NCBI RefSeq assembly: GCF_002874965.1
Contig: NZ_CP025624.1
Coordinates: forward strand, 682,001 to 746,000
Origin: Pseudomonas sp. NC02
Lineage (GTDB): Bacteria > Pseudomonadota > Gammaproteobacteria > Pseudomonadales > Pseudomonadaceae
Length of the DNA: 64,000 nt
Direction of reading: 5' to 3'
The position numbers and the translations under genes are program-made. The notes below the pieces were generated by a model that was not told where the DNA came from, did not search any database, and was given only the letters and a program-made list of their open reading frames with translations. Each line of letters opens with the position of its first letter. Within the stretch, counting starts at the first letter, position 1. Below, piece by piece: positions 8,869 to 19,133 of this stretch.

Positions 8869-10476
8869 TCAGTGACGGAAGTGGCGCATGCCGGTGAAGA
8901 CCATGGCAATGCCGGCTTCATCAGCCGCTGCAATCACTTCTGCGTCACGCATCGAGCCGCCCGGTTGGATCACGGCGGTAACACCGGCTTTCGCGGCGTT
9001 GTCCAGGCCATCACGGAACGGGAAGAATGCGTCGGACGCCATCACCGAACCCTGCACCTGCAAGCCGGCATGTTCTGCCTTGATCGCAGCAATACGTGCC
9101 GAATTCACGCGGCTCATCTGGCCCGCGCCGACACCGATGGTCTGGCGGTTCTTGGCGTAGACGATGGCGTTGGATTTAACGTACTTGGCGACTTTCCAGG
9201 CGAAGATCAGGTCGTTGATTTCCTGTTCGGTCGGGGCGCGCTTGGTCACCACTTTCAGATCGGCGCTGCCGATCATGCCGATGTCACGGCTCTGTACCAG
9301 CAAGCCGCCGTTGACGCGCTTGTAGTCCCAGGCAGCGGCACGCTCGGCCGACCACTCGCCGCACGCCAGCAGGCGCACATTGGCCTTGGCGGCAACGATG
9401 GCGCGAGCCTCTTCACTGACGGATGGCGCGATGATCACTTCAACGAACTGACGCTCGACGATCGCCTTGGCGGTCTCGGCGTCCAGCTCACGGTTGAAGG
9501 CGATGATGCCGCCGAAGGCCGACTCGGTGTCGGTGGCGTAGGCCAGTTCGTAGGCCTGGCGGATACCGCCTTCAGCGTCCGGGCTCACGGCCACGCCGCA
9601 CGGGTTGGCGTGCTTGACGATCACGCAGGCTGGCTTGACGAAGCTCTTCACACATTCCAGCGCGGCGTCGGTGTCGGCCACGTTGTTGTACGACAGCTCT
9701 TTGCCTTGCAGTTGGGTCGCGGTGGCGATGCCGACTTCAGCAGGCTTGGCCTCGACGTAGAACGCCGCGCTCTGGTGCGGGTTCTCGCCGTAGCGCATTT
9801 CCTGGGCCTTGATGAACTGGCTGTTGAAGGTGCGCGGGAACTGGCTGCGACCTTCTGTGCTGAGGGTTTCAGCGGCCTGGTTCACGGTGCCCATGTAGTT
9901 GGCGATCATGCCGTCGTAGGCAGCGGTGTGTTCGAAGGCCTTGAGCATCAGGTCGAAGCGCTGGGCGTAGGTCAGGCCGCCGGCTTTCAGGCTTTCCAGT
10001 ACGTTGGCGTAGTCGCTGGCGTTCACCACGATGGCCACGTCTTTGTGGTTCTTGGCTGCCGAGCGAACCATGGTCGGGCCGCCGATATCGATGTTTTCGA
10101 TGGCGGTCGGCAGGTCGCAGCCTGGCTTGTTGATGGTGGCTTCGAACGGGTACAGGTTAACGGCCACCAGGTCGATCGGCTTGATGCCGTGCTCGCTCAT
10201 GATGGCGTCGTCGATACCGCGACGACCGAGGATCCCGCCGTGGATTTTCGGGTGCAGGGTCTTGACCCGACCGTCCATCATTTCTGCGAAACCGGTGTAG
10301 TCCGCCACTTCCACTGCGGCCACGCCGTTGTCCTGCAGCAGTTTGAAGGTCCCGCCGGTGGAGAGAATCTCCACGCCCAGGGCTTCCAGCTCCCGGGCAA
10401 ATTCGAGGATCCCGGTCTTGTCGGAGACACTGATCAAGGCACGGCGGATCGGCAGGCGGGTAGTCTGGTCGGTCAT
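8869..10476 (-). CDS. purH: bifunctional AICAR transformylase / IMP cyclohydrolase
   Basis: The 535-residue protein carries out the last two steps of IMP synthesis: formylation of AICAR and ring closure. I chose ATG 10476 ([20 protein letters not shown]), which matches the family start; an upstream ATG at 10509 adds 11 residues. The N-terminal cyclohydrolase/MGS part shows [13 protein letters not shown] and [16 protein letters not shown], and the C-terminal transformylase part shows [13 protein letters not shown] and [12 protein letters not shown]. It lies 81 bp downstream of fis, with a terminator-like hairpin in the gap, and is followed by purD. Confidence 0.97.
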   Translation of the reverse strand: MTDQTTRLPIRRALISVSDKTGILEFARELEALGVEILSTGGTFKLLQDNGVAAVEVADYTGFAEMMDGRVKTLHPKIHGGILGRRGIDDAIMSEHGIKPIDLVAVNLYPFEATINKPGCDLPTAIENIDIGGPTMVRSAAKNHKDVAIVVNASDYANVLESLKAGGLTYAQRFDLMLKAFEHTAAYDGMIANYMGTVNQAAETLSTEGRSQFPRTFNSQFIKAQEMRYGENPHQSAAFYVEAKPAEVGIATATQLQGKELSYNNVADTDAALECVKSFVKPACVIVKHANPCGVAVSPDAEGGIRQAYELAYATDTESAFGGIIAFNRELDAETAKAIVERQFVEVIIAPSVSEEARAIVAAKANVRLLACGEWSAERAAAWDYKRVNGGLLVQSRDIGMIGSADLKVVTKRAPTEQEINDLIFAWKVAKYVKSNAIVYAKNRQTIGVGAGQMSRVNSARIAAIKAEHAGLQVQGSVMASDAFFPFRDGLDNAAKAGVTAVIQPGGSMRDAEVIAAADEAGIAMVFTGMRHFRH

Positions 10477-10507
10477 TTCAATTTCCATCAAAAGCAAAGG
10501 AGTCAGC

Positions 10508-10540
10508 AAAAAAGGCGTCCGTTTTTACGCGGGCGCCTTT
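10508..10540 (-). terminator. Rho-independent terminator between fis and purH
   Basis: On the minus strand, AAAGGCG...CGCCTTT arms (10534-10540 and 10511-10517), extended by three or four further pairs, are followed directly by a run of Ts (complement of As at 10508-10513). It begins 18 bp after the fis stop and ends about 31 bp before the purH start. Confidence 0.82.
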
Positions 10541-10557
10541 CTGGTTTGATTGAATGC

Positions 10558-10878
10558 TTACAGCAAATCGTACTGCTTGAGTTTCTTGCGCAGCGTGCCA
10601 CGGTTCAGACCGAGCAGCTCACTGGCCTTGGTCTGGTTGCCCTTGACGTAGTTCATCACGCTTTCGAGCAACGGCGCTTCGACTTCGGAGAGCACCAGGT
10701 TGTACACGTCCGTGACGGCAGCGCCCTCAAGGTGGGCGAAATAATTGTGCAGCGCCTTCTCGACACTCCCGCGAAGGGTCTGGCCTTCTTCGCTCGGCGT
10801 GTTGAGGTGCTGTTTCAAATTGACGTTGTCGCTCACGGGTGTTGTTCCACTCACTAAAGTCTCGGTCATCATCGTCAT
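10558..10878 (-). CDS. fis: DNA-binding protein Fis
   Basis: The 106-residue nucleoid protein binds and bends DNA and modulates transcription of stable RNA and many other genes. The C-terminal helix-turn-helix [20 protein letters not shown] followed by [13 protein letters not shown] is diagnostic. The N-terminus carries the usual variable extension. The start at 10878 overlaps the dusB stop by 4 bp, giving the dusB-fis operon known across gammaproteobacteria. A terminator follows it. Confidence 0.97.
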   Translation of the reverse strand: MTMMTETLVSGTTPVSDNVNLKQHLNTPSEEGQTLRGSVEKALHNYFAHLEGAAVTDVYNLVLSEVEAPLLESVMNYVKGNQTKASELLGLNRGTLRKKLKQYDLL

Positions 10879-11888
10879 GCGGCCACCCCTTCTCCGTCCC
10901 CTGTCACCAGGCTCTTGTAACGCTCGGAGAAGAACTCACGAACGTTGGCGCACTGTGCTTCCGTATCATCCAAACGATTGAAGTGGGCGCGAAACTCCCT
11001 GGCGCCCGGCAAGGTTGCGAGATACCAGCCCACATGCTTGCGAGCAATGCGTACTCCCATCACGTCTCCGTAGAAGGCGTGCAGGGCGGCCAGATGCTCT
11101 AGCAGAATACGTTCCACCTCGATCAGCTCCGGTGCCGGCAAGGTTTCGCCGGTACGCAGAAAATGCTCGATCTCACGAAAAATCCACGGCCGCCCCTGGG
11201 CAGCCCGGCCAATCAACAGGCCATCGGCGCCGGTCGCGTGCAGCACGCGCCGGGCTTTCTCGGCTGAGTCGATGTCGCCGTTGGCAAAGACGGGAATCGA
11301 CACCGCCTGCTTGATCGCGGCAATGGTGTCGTACTCGGCTTCACCGGTGTAAAGGTCGGCGCGGGTGCGGCCATGCACCGCCAGCGCTGTAATGCCCGCC
11401 TGCTCGGCGATCTTCGCCACCGTCAGGCCATTCTTGTTGTCCCGGTCCCAACCGGTGCGGATCTTCAGGGTGACCGGCACATCCACTGCAGCGACAACGG
11501 CATGCAGGATCTCGCTCACCAACTGCTCATCCTTCAACAGGGCAGAACCTGCGGCCTTGTTGCAGACCTTCTTGGCCGGGCAACCCATGTTGATATCAAT
11601 AATCTGCGCCCCCAACTCCACGTTGGCCCGGGCCGCATCCGCCAGCATCTGCGCATCACCGCCGGCGATCTGTACCGAGCGGGGCTCGGGATCACCTTCG
11701 TGGATCATGCGCATCCGCGATTTGCGGGTGTTCCACAGGCTCATGTCGCTGGTGACCATTTCCGAGACTACAAGCCCTGCGCCCAAACGCTTGCAAAGCT
11801 GACGAAAGGGCTGGTCGGTGACGCCCGCCATCGGGGCGAGGATCAAGCCGTTGTGCAATGTGTATGGGCCGATGCGTACCGCCGACAT
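10875..11888 (-). CDS. dusB: tRNA-dihydrouridine synthase B
   Basis: The 337-residue flavoenzyme reduces uridine to dihydrouridine in the tRNA D-loop. The N-terminus [19 protein letters not shown], the active-site region [20 protein letters not shown] and the FMN/phosphate-binding segment [18 protein letters not shown] are all present. The gene is first in a dusB-fis unit. About 185 bp separate it from the next gene upstream on the same strand, room for its own promoter. Confidence 0.96.
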   Translation of the reverse strand: MSAVRIGPYTLHNGLILAPMAGVTDQPFRQLCKRLGAGLVVSEMVTSDMSLWNTRKSRMRMIHEGDPEPRSVQIAGGDAQMLADAARANVELGAQIIDINMGCPAKKVCNKAAGSALLKDEQLVSEILHAVVAAVDVPVTLKIRTGWDRDNKNGLTVAKIAEQAGITALAVHGRTRADLYTGEAEYDTIAAIKQAVSIPVFANGDIDSAEKARRVLHATGADGLLIGRAAQGRPWIFREIEHFLRTGETLPAPELIEVERILLEHLAALHAFYGDVMGVRIARKHVGWYLATLPGAREFRAHFNRLDDTEAQCANVREFFSERYKSLVTGDGEGVAA

Positions 11889-12073
11889 AGGACTTCCCTG
11901 TTGTGGGGCCGGATCATTAGAGTTCGAAAAAGGGTTGGCATGATACCCGCTCTCGATGACTGGATAAAGGCTGAATTGGATAAAATCTGAGCAGTTATTT
12001 TCTTATCGCCGCAGGTTTGGTCAAAGGCGATGCAGTCAATAATCTGCCGTCAAGCACCGGCCAGGCAGCCGTT

Positions 12074-13336
12074 TCACTCGGGGGAGTGGAAGCTCAGGCT
12101 GTAATTCACCGCTTTGTTGCCCGGGTCGAGGATGTCCAGGGCAATGTGGATCGGCGTCTGGGAGGGCATCTCGGTCACGCCTGCCAACTCGCCGCTGAGG
12201 TATTCGGCGGGTTTGAAGCGACGACTGGCGATCATATTCCCGTTCATGTCGGCAAAGCGTAGCTCCAGCAGCGGGAACGGTTGGGAGAATGTCGCGCGGT
12301 TATAGATGATCGCGTCTACCACCAGGGCACCGGCAAACTCCGGGTGGCTGCGCACCACCAGGTTGCTGCTCTTGATGTGGGCGATATCGACCCGGGATGG
12401 CACGGTGCAGCCCAGTTTCGGGCACAGTTCCTGGAACCATGGGCGGTAGGCGTCCTGGCGTGCCAGGTCGTCGAATTGGTAGGCGACGTATTGTCCCGCC
12501 AGGCCGGCGGCGGCCAGCAGCACCAGCAAGCCCCAGAACAAACGGCGGCCCCAGCCGGAGGAGCGCTTCCGGGAATACAGGTGCAGCGGGTCGTCTTCCA
12601 GGTCCGAAAGCAGGTCGTCGTGGGCGCCGGCCTCGGGGCGAGGGCGCTTGCGTTTGGGCTGCGGGCGTTCCGGTTGTTCGGGTTCCGGCTCGTCTGCTAC
12701 GGCGGTTACCGGTGGGTCGAGTTCGTCATCGGTGGTGCTTGTGTGCAGCGGTGGTTCGTCGTCCGGCTCGACCGCTTCAAACGACATCGACGGTTCGGTG
12801 CGCTTGGGTTTGCCTGGGCTTGCCTTGGCCGGTTGCGGTTCCTCGTCGACCGTTTGCGGGGCTTGGGCCCGTTCATCCCGGGGTTCGCTGAACAGGCTGG
12901 AGGCCCATTGCTCTTCCTCGGCCTTGGCCGTATCACGGCTGGCGCTGAGGGCATCTTCCTTTTGCCGACGATCGGCGCCGGGCTGGCGACGGTCGGCACC
13001 CACGGGTTGGGTGTGCTGGATCTCGCGGCGTTCCAGCTTGGCCAGTTCTACGTCGAGGTCCAGGTTATCCAGGTCCAGCTCTTCGGCGGTCCATTGCTTC
13101 TGGCTGATGGCTCGCGGCGCTTGGGGTGGCGGTTCTACGGCTGCCGGCGGCTCTGCCGCAGGTGGTGCCTGGGGCGCGGGCGCATTGGCGCGCTGCTCCA
13201 GCAGTTGGCGAGCGGCATTGAACACTTGCAGGCACGACCCACAGCGCACCACGCCACGGGCCACGCTCAATTGAGCGTGGTTGACGCGAAAGCGTGCTTG
13301 GCAGTGTGGGCACTGGGTGACGAAACTGTCGGTCAT
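12074..13336 (-). CDS. DUF3426 zinc-ribbon membrane protein
   Basis: The 420-residue protein starts with an MJ0042-type zinc ribbon (CPHC at residues 9-12 and CGSC at 32-35). A long, acidic and proline-rich linker (about 50-260) follows, then one membrane span around 270-290 (FWGLLVLLAAAGLAGQYVAY) and a C-terminal DUF3426 domain with CPKLGC and SHPEFAGALVVDAIIYNRA. Its role is not known. It occupies the same place between prmA and dusB in other Pseudomonas. Ribbon and span suggest an inner-membrane protein with a cytoplasmic metal-binding head. Confidence 0.9.
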   Translation of the reverse strand: MTDSFVTQCPHCQARFRVNHAQLSVARGVVRCGSCLQVFNAARQLLEQRANAPAPQAPPAAEPPAAVEPPPQAPRAISQKQWTAEELDLDNLDLDVELAKLERREIQHTQPVGADRRQPGADRRQKEDALSASRDTAKAEEEQWASSLFSEPRDERAQAPQTVDEEPQPAKASPGKPKRTEPSMSFEAVEPDDEPPLHTSTTDDELDPPVTAVADEPEPEQPERPQPKRKRPRPEAGAHDDLLSDLEDDPLHLYSRKRSSGWGRRLFWGLLVLLAAAGLAGQYVAYQFDDLARQDAYRPWFQELCPKLGCTVPSRVDIAHIKSSNLVVRSHPEFAGALVVDAIIYNRATFSQPFPLLELRFADMNGNMIASRRFKPAEYLSGELAGVTEMPSQTPIHIALDILDPGNKAVNYSLSFHSPE

Positions 13337-13366
13337 GCGGCCATCCGATTCATGCAGGCGCTCATT

Positions 13367-14245
13367 CTAGCGCCGACGACCACTGATGCGTACCCAGCCA
13401 TCGCGGTTGGCGATCGGATCCAGCTCAAAATCCTGGGCGTAGGCGGCGGCAACGTCTTCGCCCTGTTCGGCGAGGATGCCCGACAGCGCCAGGCGGCCGC
13501 CCGGCTTGACCAGGCTCGACAGCTGCGGCGCCAGGGAAACCAGCGGCCCGGCAAGGATATTGGCCACCAGCACGTCGGCTTGCACCTGGGGCAATTGCTC
13601 CGGCAGGTACAGCGGGAATTTCTCTTCAGCGATGTTATTGCGCCCGGCGTTATCGCGGGAGGCTTCCAGGGCTTGCACGTCGATATCGGTACCGACCGCT
13701 TCCTTGGCGCCCAGCAGCAGGGCAGCGATCGCCAGGATCCCCGAGCCACAGCCGAAGTCCAGCACGTTGCAGTCTTTCAGGTCCTGGCCATCGAGCCATT
13801 CCAGGCACAGCGCGGTGGTGGGGTGGGTGCCGGTGCCGAACGCCAGGCCCGGGTCCAGCAGCAGGTTCACGGCGTCAGGCTCGGGGGCGGCGTGCCAGCT
13901 CGGCACGATCCACAGGCGCTGGCCAAAACGCATTGGCTGGAAGTTGTCCATCCAGCTGCGTTCCCAGTCCTGGTCTTCGATGATTTCGCTGTGATGCTCC
14001 GGCAGCGGGCCGCCGGTGAGCAGTTCCATGTGGGCCAGGACGCTGGCGGCATCGGTGCCGTCTTCGAACAGGGCCAGCAGATGGGTGTGGGACCACAGCG
14101 GGGTGGTGTTGAGCTCGGGTTCGAAGATCGGCTGGTCTTCGGCGTCCATGAAGGTCACCGACACGGCGCCCACTTCGAGGAACGCGTCTTCGTAGGTTTC
14201 GGCTTGTTCTGGGCTGATGGCGAGACGGACTTGCAGCCAAGGCAT
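13367..14245 (-). CDS. prmA: ribosomal protein L11 methyltransferase
   Basis: The 292-residue enzyme trimethylates ribosomal protein L11 using S-adenosylmethionine. ATG 14245 gives the family N-terminus [10 protein letters not shown] and has AAAGG upstream; a GTG at 14254 would add three residues. The methyltransferase core shows [20 protein letters not shown], then [20 protein letters not shown] and [17 protein letters not shown]. The DUF3426 gene follows 30 bp downstream, and accC lies upstream beyond a terminator and a REP pair. Confidence 0.97.
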   Translation of the reverse strand: MPWLQVRLAISPEQAETYEDAFLEVGAVSVTFMDAEDQPIFEPELNTTPLWSHTHLLALFEDGTDAASVLAHMELLTGGPLPEHHSEIIEDQDWERSWMDNFQPMRFGQRLWIVPSWHAAPEPDAVNLLLDPGLAFGTGTHPTTALCLEWLDGQDLKDCNVLDFGCGSGILAIAALLLGAKEAVGTDIDVQALEASRDNAGRNNIAEEKFPLYLPEQLPQVQADVLVANILAGPLVSLAPQLSSLVKPGGRLALSGILAEQGEDVAAAYAQDFELDPIANRDGWVRISGRRR

Positions 14246-14358
14246 GGCGGGCACCTTTGAAAAAATGAGTGTGCAGCGGGGTAGGGCTGCGAAAGACGCG
14301 CAAGTTTACGCGAGCGAACAGCAGAAGACGACTGTACTGCTGGTGTACACAGAACAAA

Positions 14359-14448
14359 ATGTGGGAGCGGGCTTGCTCGCGAATGCGGTGTGTCAGTAAT
14401 GGATGTGTTGACTGGCACACCGCATTCGCGAGCAAGCCCGCTCCCACA
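14359..14448. repeat. REP pair (REPIN-like)
   Basis: ATGTGGGAGCGGGCTTGCTC begins the left arm and GAGCAAGCCCGCTCCCACA ends the right arm, with complementary GCGAATGCGGTGTG/CACACCGCATTCGC inner parts around a short spacer. It lies between accC and prmA. Confidence 0.9.
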
Positions 14449-14490
14449 AGGGGAATGTATCCATCCAGAAAAATCGGGTGGGCAGAAACA

Positions 14491-14514
14491 ACAAAACCGC
14501 CCGAAGGCGGCTTT
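14491..14514 (-). terminator. terminator after accC
   Basis: On the minus strand GCCGCC-TTCG-GGCGG is followed by TTTTGTTGTTT, about 20 bp beyond the accC stop. This is a short UUCG-loop hairpin with a broken T-tract. Confidence 0.72.
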
Positions 14515-14533
14515 GTTGGGTGGAGCACTTCGC

Positions 14534-15895
14534 TTACTGATTAGCCAGCTTGTGTTCCAGGTAGTGAATGTTCACACCACCTTCGCAGAAGCCTTCATCG
14601 CGAACCAGGTCCCGATGCAGCGGGATGTTGGTCTTGATGCCGTCTACCACGATTTCGTCCAGGGCATTACGCATACGGGCCATGGCCTCGTCGCGGGTGG
14701 CGCCCCAGGTGATCAGCTTGCCGATCAGCGAGTCGTAGTTGGACGGAACCTTGTAGCCGCTGTACAGGTGCGAATCCACACGTACGCCGTTGCCGCCGGG
14801 CGCGTGGAAATGCTTGACCAGGCCAGGGCTTGGGATAAAGGTTTTCGGGTCTTCGGCGTTGATCCGGCACTCCAGGGAGTGGCCGTGGATCTTCACATCA
14901 TCCTGGGTAAACGACAGCTTGTTGCCAGCGGCGATGCTCAGCATCTCCTTGACGATGTCGATACCGGTGACCATCTCCGAAACCGGATGCTCTACCTGCA
15001 CACGAGTGTTCATCTCGATGAAGTAGAAACGGCCGTTCTCGTACAGGAACTCGAAAGTGCCCGCGCCACGGTAGTTGATGTCGATGCACGCCTTGACGCA
15101 GCGAGCCAGTACTTCCTGGCGAGCAGTTTCGTCCAGGCCCGGTGCCGGCGCTTCTTCCAGTACCTTCTGGTGACGGCGTTGCAGCGAGCAATCGCGGTCG
15201 CCCAGATGGATGGCGTGGCCCTGGCCGTCGGACAGTACCTGCACTTCCACGTGACGTGGGTTGGTCAGGTACTTTTCCAGGTAGACCATCGGGTTGCCGA
15301 ACCAGGCGGCAGCTTCCGAGCGAGTCTGCTTGGCGGCTTCGATCAGTTCTTCTTCCTTGTGCACCACGCGCATGCCGCGACCACCACCGCCACCGGCGGC
15401 CTTGATGATCACCGGGTAACCGACTTCGCGACCAATGCGCAGGGCGGTTGCCTCGTCTTCAGGCAGCGGGCCGTCGGAACCTGGAACGGTAGGTACGCCG
15501 GCCGCGATCATGGCGTCCTTGGCCGACACCTTGTCGCCCATCAGGCGAATGGTTTCGGCTTTCGGGCCGATGAAGGCAAACCCGGATTTCTCCACCTGTT
15601 CGGCGAAATCGGCGTTTTCCGCGAGGAAGCCGTAGCCGGGGTGGATGCCATCAGCGCCGGTCACTTCAGCGGCGGCGATGATGTTCGAGACTTTCAAGTA
15701 CGAGTTCGTGGCCAGTGGCGGGCCGATGCAGATGCTTTCGTCCGCCAGTTTCACGTGCATCAATTCGGTATCGGCCGTCGAGTAAACAGCGACGGTCTTG
15801 ATGCCCTCTTCCTTACAGGCGCGCAGGATACGCAGCGCGATCTCGCCGCGGTTGGCGATCAGGACTTTTTGCAGTTTCTTCGCAGGTTTCAACAT
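14534..15895 (-). CDS. accC: acetyl-CoA carboxylase, biotin carboxylase subunit
   Basis: The 453-residue ATP-grasp enzyme carboxylates the biotin on AccB, the first half-reaction of malonyl-CoA formation. ATG 15895 is preferred because GGAG lies eight bases upstream; ATG 15916 would overlap the accB stop. The N-terminus [20 protein letters not shown], the glycine-rich loop [16 protein letters not shown], and the [19 protein letters not shown] active-site segment are intact. It is 17 bp downstream of accB. Confidence 0.98.
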   Translation of the reverse strand: MLKPAKKLQKVLIANRGEIALRILRACKEEGIKTVAVYSTADTELMHVKLADESICIGPPLATNSYLKVSNIIAAAEVTGADGIHPGYGFLAENADFAEQVEKSGFAFIGPKAETIRLMGDKVSAKDAMIAAGVPTVPGSDGPLPEDEATALRIGREVGYPVIIKAAGGGGGRGMRVVHKEEELIEAAKQTRSEAAAWFGNPMVYLEKYLTNPRHVEVQVLSDGQGHAIHLGDRDCSLQRRHQKVLEEAPAPGLDETARQEVLARCVKACIDINYRGAGTFEFLYENGRFYFIEMNTRVQVEHPVSEMVTGIDIVKEMLSIAAGNKLSFTQDDVKIHGHSLECRINAEDPKTFIPSPGLVKHFHAPGGNGVRVDSHLYSGYKVPSNYDSLIGKLITWGATRDEAMARMRNALDEIVVDGIKTNIPLHRDLVRDEGFCEGGVNIHYLEHKLANQ

Positions 15896-15912
15896 CGAAG
15901 GCGCTCCGCGGT

Positions 15913-16374
15913 TCAAACGATGGTGAACAGCGGCTGGTCGTACTCAACCGGCTGACCGTTTTCTACCAGGATGGATTCGATGACGCCGGCTTTTTCAGCC
16001 GTGATGTGGTTCATCATCTTCATCGCTTCAACGATGCAGATGGTGTCGCCCACTTTCACGGTTGCGCCGACTTCAACGAAGGCTGGCGAGGTCGGTGCCG
16101 GGGTGCGGTAGAAGGTACCGACCATTGGCGACTTGACCACGAAACCGTTCAGTTTTGGAGCCGCAGGGGCTTCGGCAGCAGCCGCGACCGGAGCAGCCGC
16201 CACGGGTGCAGCGGCCGGAGCCGGCGCTTGCATCTGTGGTGCGTAGAACTGTTGGGCCGGGGTCTTGCTGTGACGGCTGATCCGTACGGACTCCTCGCCT
16301 TCCTTGATCTCCAGCTCGTCGATACCGGATTCTTCCAGCAGTTCGATCAGTTTCTTAACTTTACGGATATCCAT
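15913..16374 (-). CDS. accB: acetyl-CoA carboxylase, biotin carboxyl carrier protein
   Basis: The 153-residue carrier holds the biotin carboxylated by AccC. An N-terminal helical part ([20 protein letters not shown]) is followed by an Ala/Pro-rich linker (about 48-73) and a biotinyl domain with EAMKM, where Lys119 is the biotin attachment site. It lies between aroQ (25 bp upstream) and accC on the same strand, the usual aroQ-accB-accC order. Confidence 0.98.
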   Translation of the reverse strand: MDIRKVKKLIELLEESGIDELEIKEGEESVRISRHSKTPAQQFYAPQMQAPAPAAAPVAAAPVAAAAEAPAAPKLNGFVVKSPMVGTFYRTPAPTSPAFVEVGATVKVGDTICIVEAMKMMNHITAEKAGVIESILVENGQPVEYDQPLFTIV

Positions 16375-16399
16375 GAATCATCAACTCCCAAAGGGTCGG

Positions 16400-16855
16400 T
16401 CAGGGGCGCTTGGCCGTGTCTTCAAGCTGTTCCAGGGCGGCCTCCAGGGCCAGTCGGTAACCGCTGGCGCCAAGGCCGCAGATCACTCCTACCGCAACGT
16501 CGGAGAAGTAAGAGTGATGGCGGAAAGGTTCGCGTTTGTGCACGTTCGATAAATGCACTTCGATGAATGGGATGCTCACCGCCAGCAGCGCGTCACGTAA
16601 TGCAACGCTTGTGTGCGTAAAAGCGGCGGGATTGATCAGGATAAAGTCCACGCCTTCGCTGCGCGCGGCATGGATGCGATCAATCAGTTCGTACTCGGCA
16701 TTGCTTTGCAGGTAGAGCAAATGGTGGCCGGCATCACGTGCCCGTCGTTCCAGATCGAGGTTGATCTGTTCGAGGGTCACTGCCCCGTAGACGCCCGGTT
16801 CGCGGGTGCCGAGCAGGTTCAGGTTGGGTCCGTGAAGAACCAGTAAGGTCGCCAT
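16400..16855 (-). CDS. aroQ: 3-dehydroquinate dehydratase, type II
   Basis: The 151-residue enzyme dehydrates 3-dehydroquinate in the shikimate pathway. The N-terminal [20 protein letters not shown] carries the active-site arginine loop and tyrosine. The [19 protein letters not shown] and [20 protein letters not shown] segments complete the type II signature. It appears to be first in the aroQ-accB-accC operon, and a REP pair lies upstream. Confidence 0.97.
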   Translation of the reverse strand: MATLLVLHGPNLNLLGTREPGVYGAVTLEQINLDLERRARDAGHHLLYLQSNAEYELIDRIHAARSEGVDFILINPAAFTHTSVALRDALLAVSIPFIEVHLSNVHKREPFRHHSYFSDVAVGVICGLGASGYRLALEAALEQLEDTAKRP

Positions 16856-17000
16856 CGGCTGTTCCTTGTTATTGATGTGGGCACGGTAGAACCCGGCGAC
16901 TATGCCGCAAAGGCTTTGTGACTGTCCAGTTCTATGCAGTAGGCAGCACGATTAGCGAGGATTGCGCAAAATATGTGACCGCAAGGCTGAATCCGGTCAG

Positions 17001-17090
17001 TGTGGGAGCTGGCTTGCCTGCGATGGCGGTGGTTCAGCCGCCACATGCGTTGACGGGTGCGCCGCCTTCGCGAGCAAGCCCGCTCCCACA
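17001..17090. repeat. REP pair with two different arm types
   Basis: The left arm reads TGTGGGAGCTGGCTTGCCTG followed by CGATGGCGG, while the right arm is the common GCGAGCAAGCCCGCTCCCACA. The arms therefore belong to two REP subtypes joined head to tail. The element lies between aroQ and the chemoreceptor gene. Confidence 0.8.
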
Positions 17091-17119
17091 TTTTGATCTT
17101 CACAAGACGGGAGAGCCGG

Positions 17120-19093
17120 TCAGACGCGGAATGCCTGCACGGCGGTGTTGAGTTGCCCGCCTAGTACCAATAAGTGCTCGCCCTGGCGGCGTCCCTGGCC
17201 AATTCGCAGCAAGTTGTCCTCGCCCAACTGGTGAATCCTCTCACTGTTATCGCGGATTTCACTCACGGCGCCACTTTGCTGGGCCGTCACATCGGCGATC
17301 CGCACGGCGGTGTCGGAAATGGTCTGGATCGCCCCGACGATTTCATCCAGCGCACCGTCAGCCGCCTGGGCTTGTTCGGCAGTGGCCTCGGCGTGTTCGA
17401 CCTGGGCACGCATGCCTTCCACCGATTGCCGGGCGGCGGTTTGCAGGCCGGCGATCAGGTGCTGGATTTCGGCGGTGGCGCCAGCGGTGCGCTGGGCCAG
17501 GGAGCGCACCTCATCGGCCACCACGGCGAACCCGCGCCCAGCTTCACCGGCCCGGGCGGCTTCGATGGCGGCGTTCAGCGCCAGCAGGTTGGTCTGGTCG
17601 GCAATCGAGCGAATCACCGTGAGAACGCCGCCGATGGTCGCGGACTCTTCGGCGAGTTTCTCGATCATCTGCGCATTTATCTGCACTTCGCCGACCAATG
17701 CGTGCAACCCGGTCAGGCTCAGGCCGATCACCCGTTGGCCCTGCTCGACGGCCTGGCCCGCGCTGCGGCTGGCCTCGGCAGCCTGGCTGGCGTCGCCGGC
17801 AACCTGCTGGATAGTCGCTTCCAGTTCGCCCAGGGAATCGCGAATCTGCGCGGTGTCACCGGCCTGGCGCTCGGCACCGTCGTGCATGCCGCTGCTCAAT
17901 TCGGCCAGGGCGCTGCTGCTGCCGGCCACTTGCTCGGCGTTGCCTCTGATGGTGCCCACCAGGTCCACCAGGTAGGCGCGCAGGCGGTTCAGGGACTCTT
18001 CGATATCGTGCAGTTCGCGGTTGGTCTTGCCCAGGGCAATGTGTTGGCTGAAGTCACCTTCGGCCCAGGTGGACAAGGCCGGCGCCAGGTTGGTCAGCAC
18101 CCGCGCCAGGCGCCGCTGCAAGGTGTCGATCAAGAGGGCGATCAGCAGAATCAGGCCGATCATCACGCCTTGCATCAGCCGCACTTCGCCCTGGATCTGC
18201 GCGTGCTGGGCGCGCACCACAGGCTCCAGCCCGGCGATGGCTTGCTGCACGGCGTTGATTTTCAAGTGGGTGGCGGTGGCCAGTTCGGTGCGTTGCTGGA
18301 TTTGTTCGCGGGTGCGTTTCAGCTCGGCGGGGTAGCGGGTCAGCAGGCTGTTGAGTTCGCGCTTGAGGTCGACGCCGGTGTCCTGGGCCACGGTTTTTTC
18401 AGTGTTTTCCAGGCCCATCATGGCCGAGAAATCGTCGGTACTGGACTCGCTGCTGGCGGTCACCCCCAGTAATGGCAGCTGCCCCAGCACGTCAGCCTGG
18501 CTGCGGATATTACTGACTTCGCGCTCCACATCGTCAGCCAGTTCGCTGCGCCCGCTGCTCACCAGCTTGTCCCGGGCCAGGGAGAGTTTCGCCAGGTGCT
18601 GGGACGCAGCGAGCAACGGCGGCAGATAGCGCGCCGCCTCGGGCGTACTGACGCCGCTGGCGTACTGGTTCAGTTGCTCCAGGTTGGCACCGAGTTCGCG
18701 TTCGGCTTGCAGCAACAGGGCTTGCGGGTCGCCGGCCAGCTTACCGGCGGCCAGCAGGTCGGTCTTGCCGAAGGTGTCCAGGTCGGCAAGGCTGGGACGC
18801 AGGTTTTGCGCCAGCTCTGCGGGTAACTCATCCAGCTGCTGCAACAGGTTTTCCAGGCTCTGGCTGGCGCTGCTCAGGCGCAGGGCGTCGCCGCTGGCGA
18901 GGTAATCGTCGATATTGCGCGCGGCCTGGTTCTGGAACGTCTGCGACAGGCCAAGGTAGCGCTCCATCAGCAGGTAAGGCCGTTCCAGGGCACGTTGCGA
19001 CCACCAGAGCGTAGCGCCCAGGGCCAGGCAAACGGCGACCAGAAGGAGGGTGTTCAGATTCGTCAGCAGCTTCAGGCGCATGCGTGGTTTCAA
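17120..19093 (-). CDS. ctpL: methyl-accepting chemotaxis protein, CtpL-like
   Basis: The 657-residue receptor has a first membrane span at about 10-31, a long mostly helical periplasmic region (about 32-305, consistent with a helical bimodular sensor), a second span (about 307-325), a HAMP region, and a signalling domain whose conserved tip reads [20 protein letters not shown] then [19 protein letters not shown]. Such proteins pass ligand signals to CheA and CheW. In P. aeruginosa the gene in this position next to gcbA is ctpL, a receptor for low phosphate; the same ligand here is inference. gcbA starts upstream on the same strand. Confidence 0.88.
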   Translation of the reverse strand: MKPRMRLKLLTNLNTLLLVAVCLALGATLWWSQRALERPYLLMERYLGLSQTFQNQAARNIDDYLASGDALRLSSASQSLENLLQQLDELPAELAQNLRPSLADLDTFGKTDLLAAGKLAGDPQALLLQAERELGANLEQLNQYASGVSTPEAARYLPPLLAASQHLAKLSLARDKLVSSGRSELADDVEREVSNIRSQADVLGQLPLLGVTASSESSTDDFSAMMGLENTEKTVAQDTGVDLKRELNSLLTRYPAELKRTREQIQQRTELATATHLKINAVQQAIAGLEPVVRAQHAQIQGEVRLMQGVMIGLILLIALLIDTLQRRLARVLTNLAPALSTWAEGDFSQHIALGKTNRELHDIEESLNRLRAYLVDLVGTIRGNAEQVAGSSSALAELSSGMHDGAERQAGDTAQIRDSLGELEATIQQVAGDASQAAEASRSAGQAVEQGQRVIGLSLTGLHALVGEVQINAQMIEKLAEESATIGGVLTVIRSIADQTNLLALNAAIEAARAGEAGRGFAVVADEVRSLAQRTAGATAEIQHLIAGLQTAARQSVEGMRAQVEHAEATAEQAQAADGALDEIVGAIQTISDTAVRIADVTAQQSGAVSEIRDNSERIHQLGEDNLLRIGQGRRQGEHLLVLGGQLNTAVQAFRV

Positions 19094-19133
19094 CCGACAG
19101 CAGAAGTAAGTGCCTGAAGTTATTGCGTTTCCA

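Noticed and set aside
8730..8933. Upstream extension of purD by 68 residues
   Set aside because: The extension is translated REP-like hairpin sequence; ATG 8729 gives the exact PurD N-terminus.
8779..10857. A 692-codon plus-strand frame across purH and fis
   Set aside because: It runs antisense to two well-defined genes and has the composition expected for an antisense shadow of GC-rich coding DNA.
12281..14260. A 659-codon plus-strand frame across the DUF3426 and prmA genes
   Set aside because: It is antisense to two recognised genes and shows no family motif.
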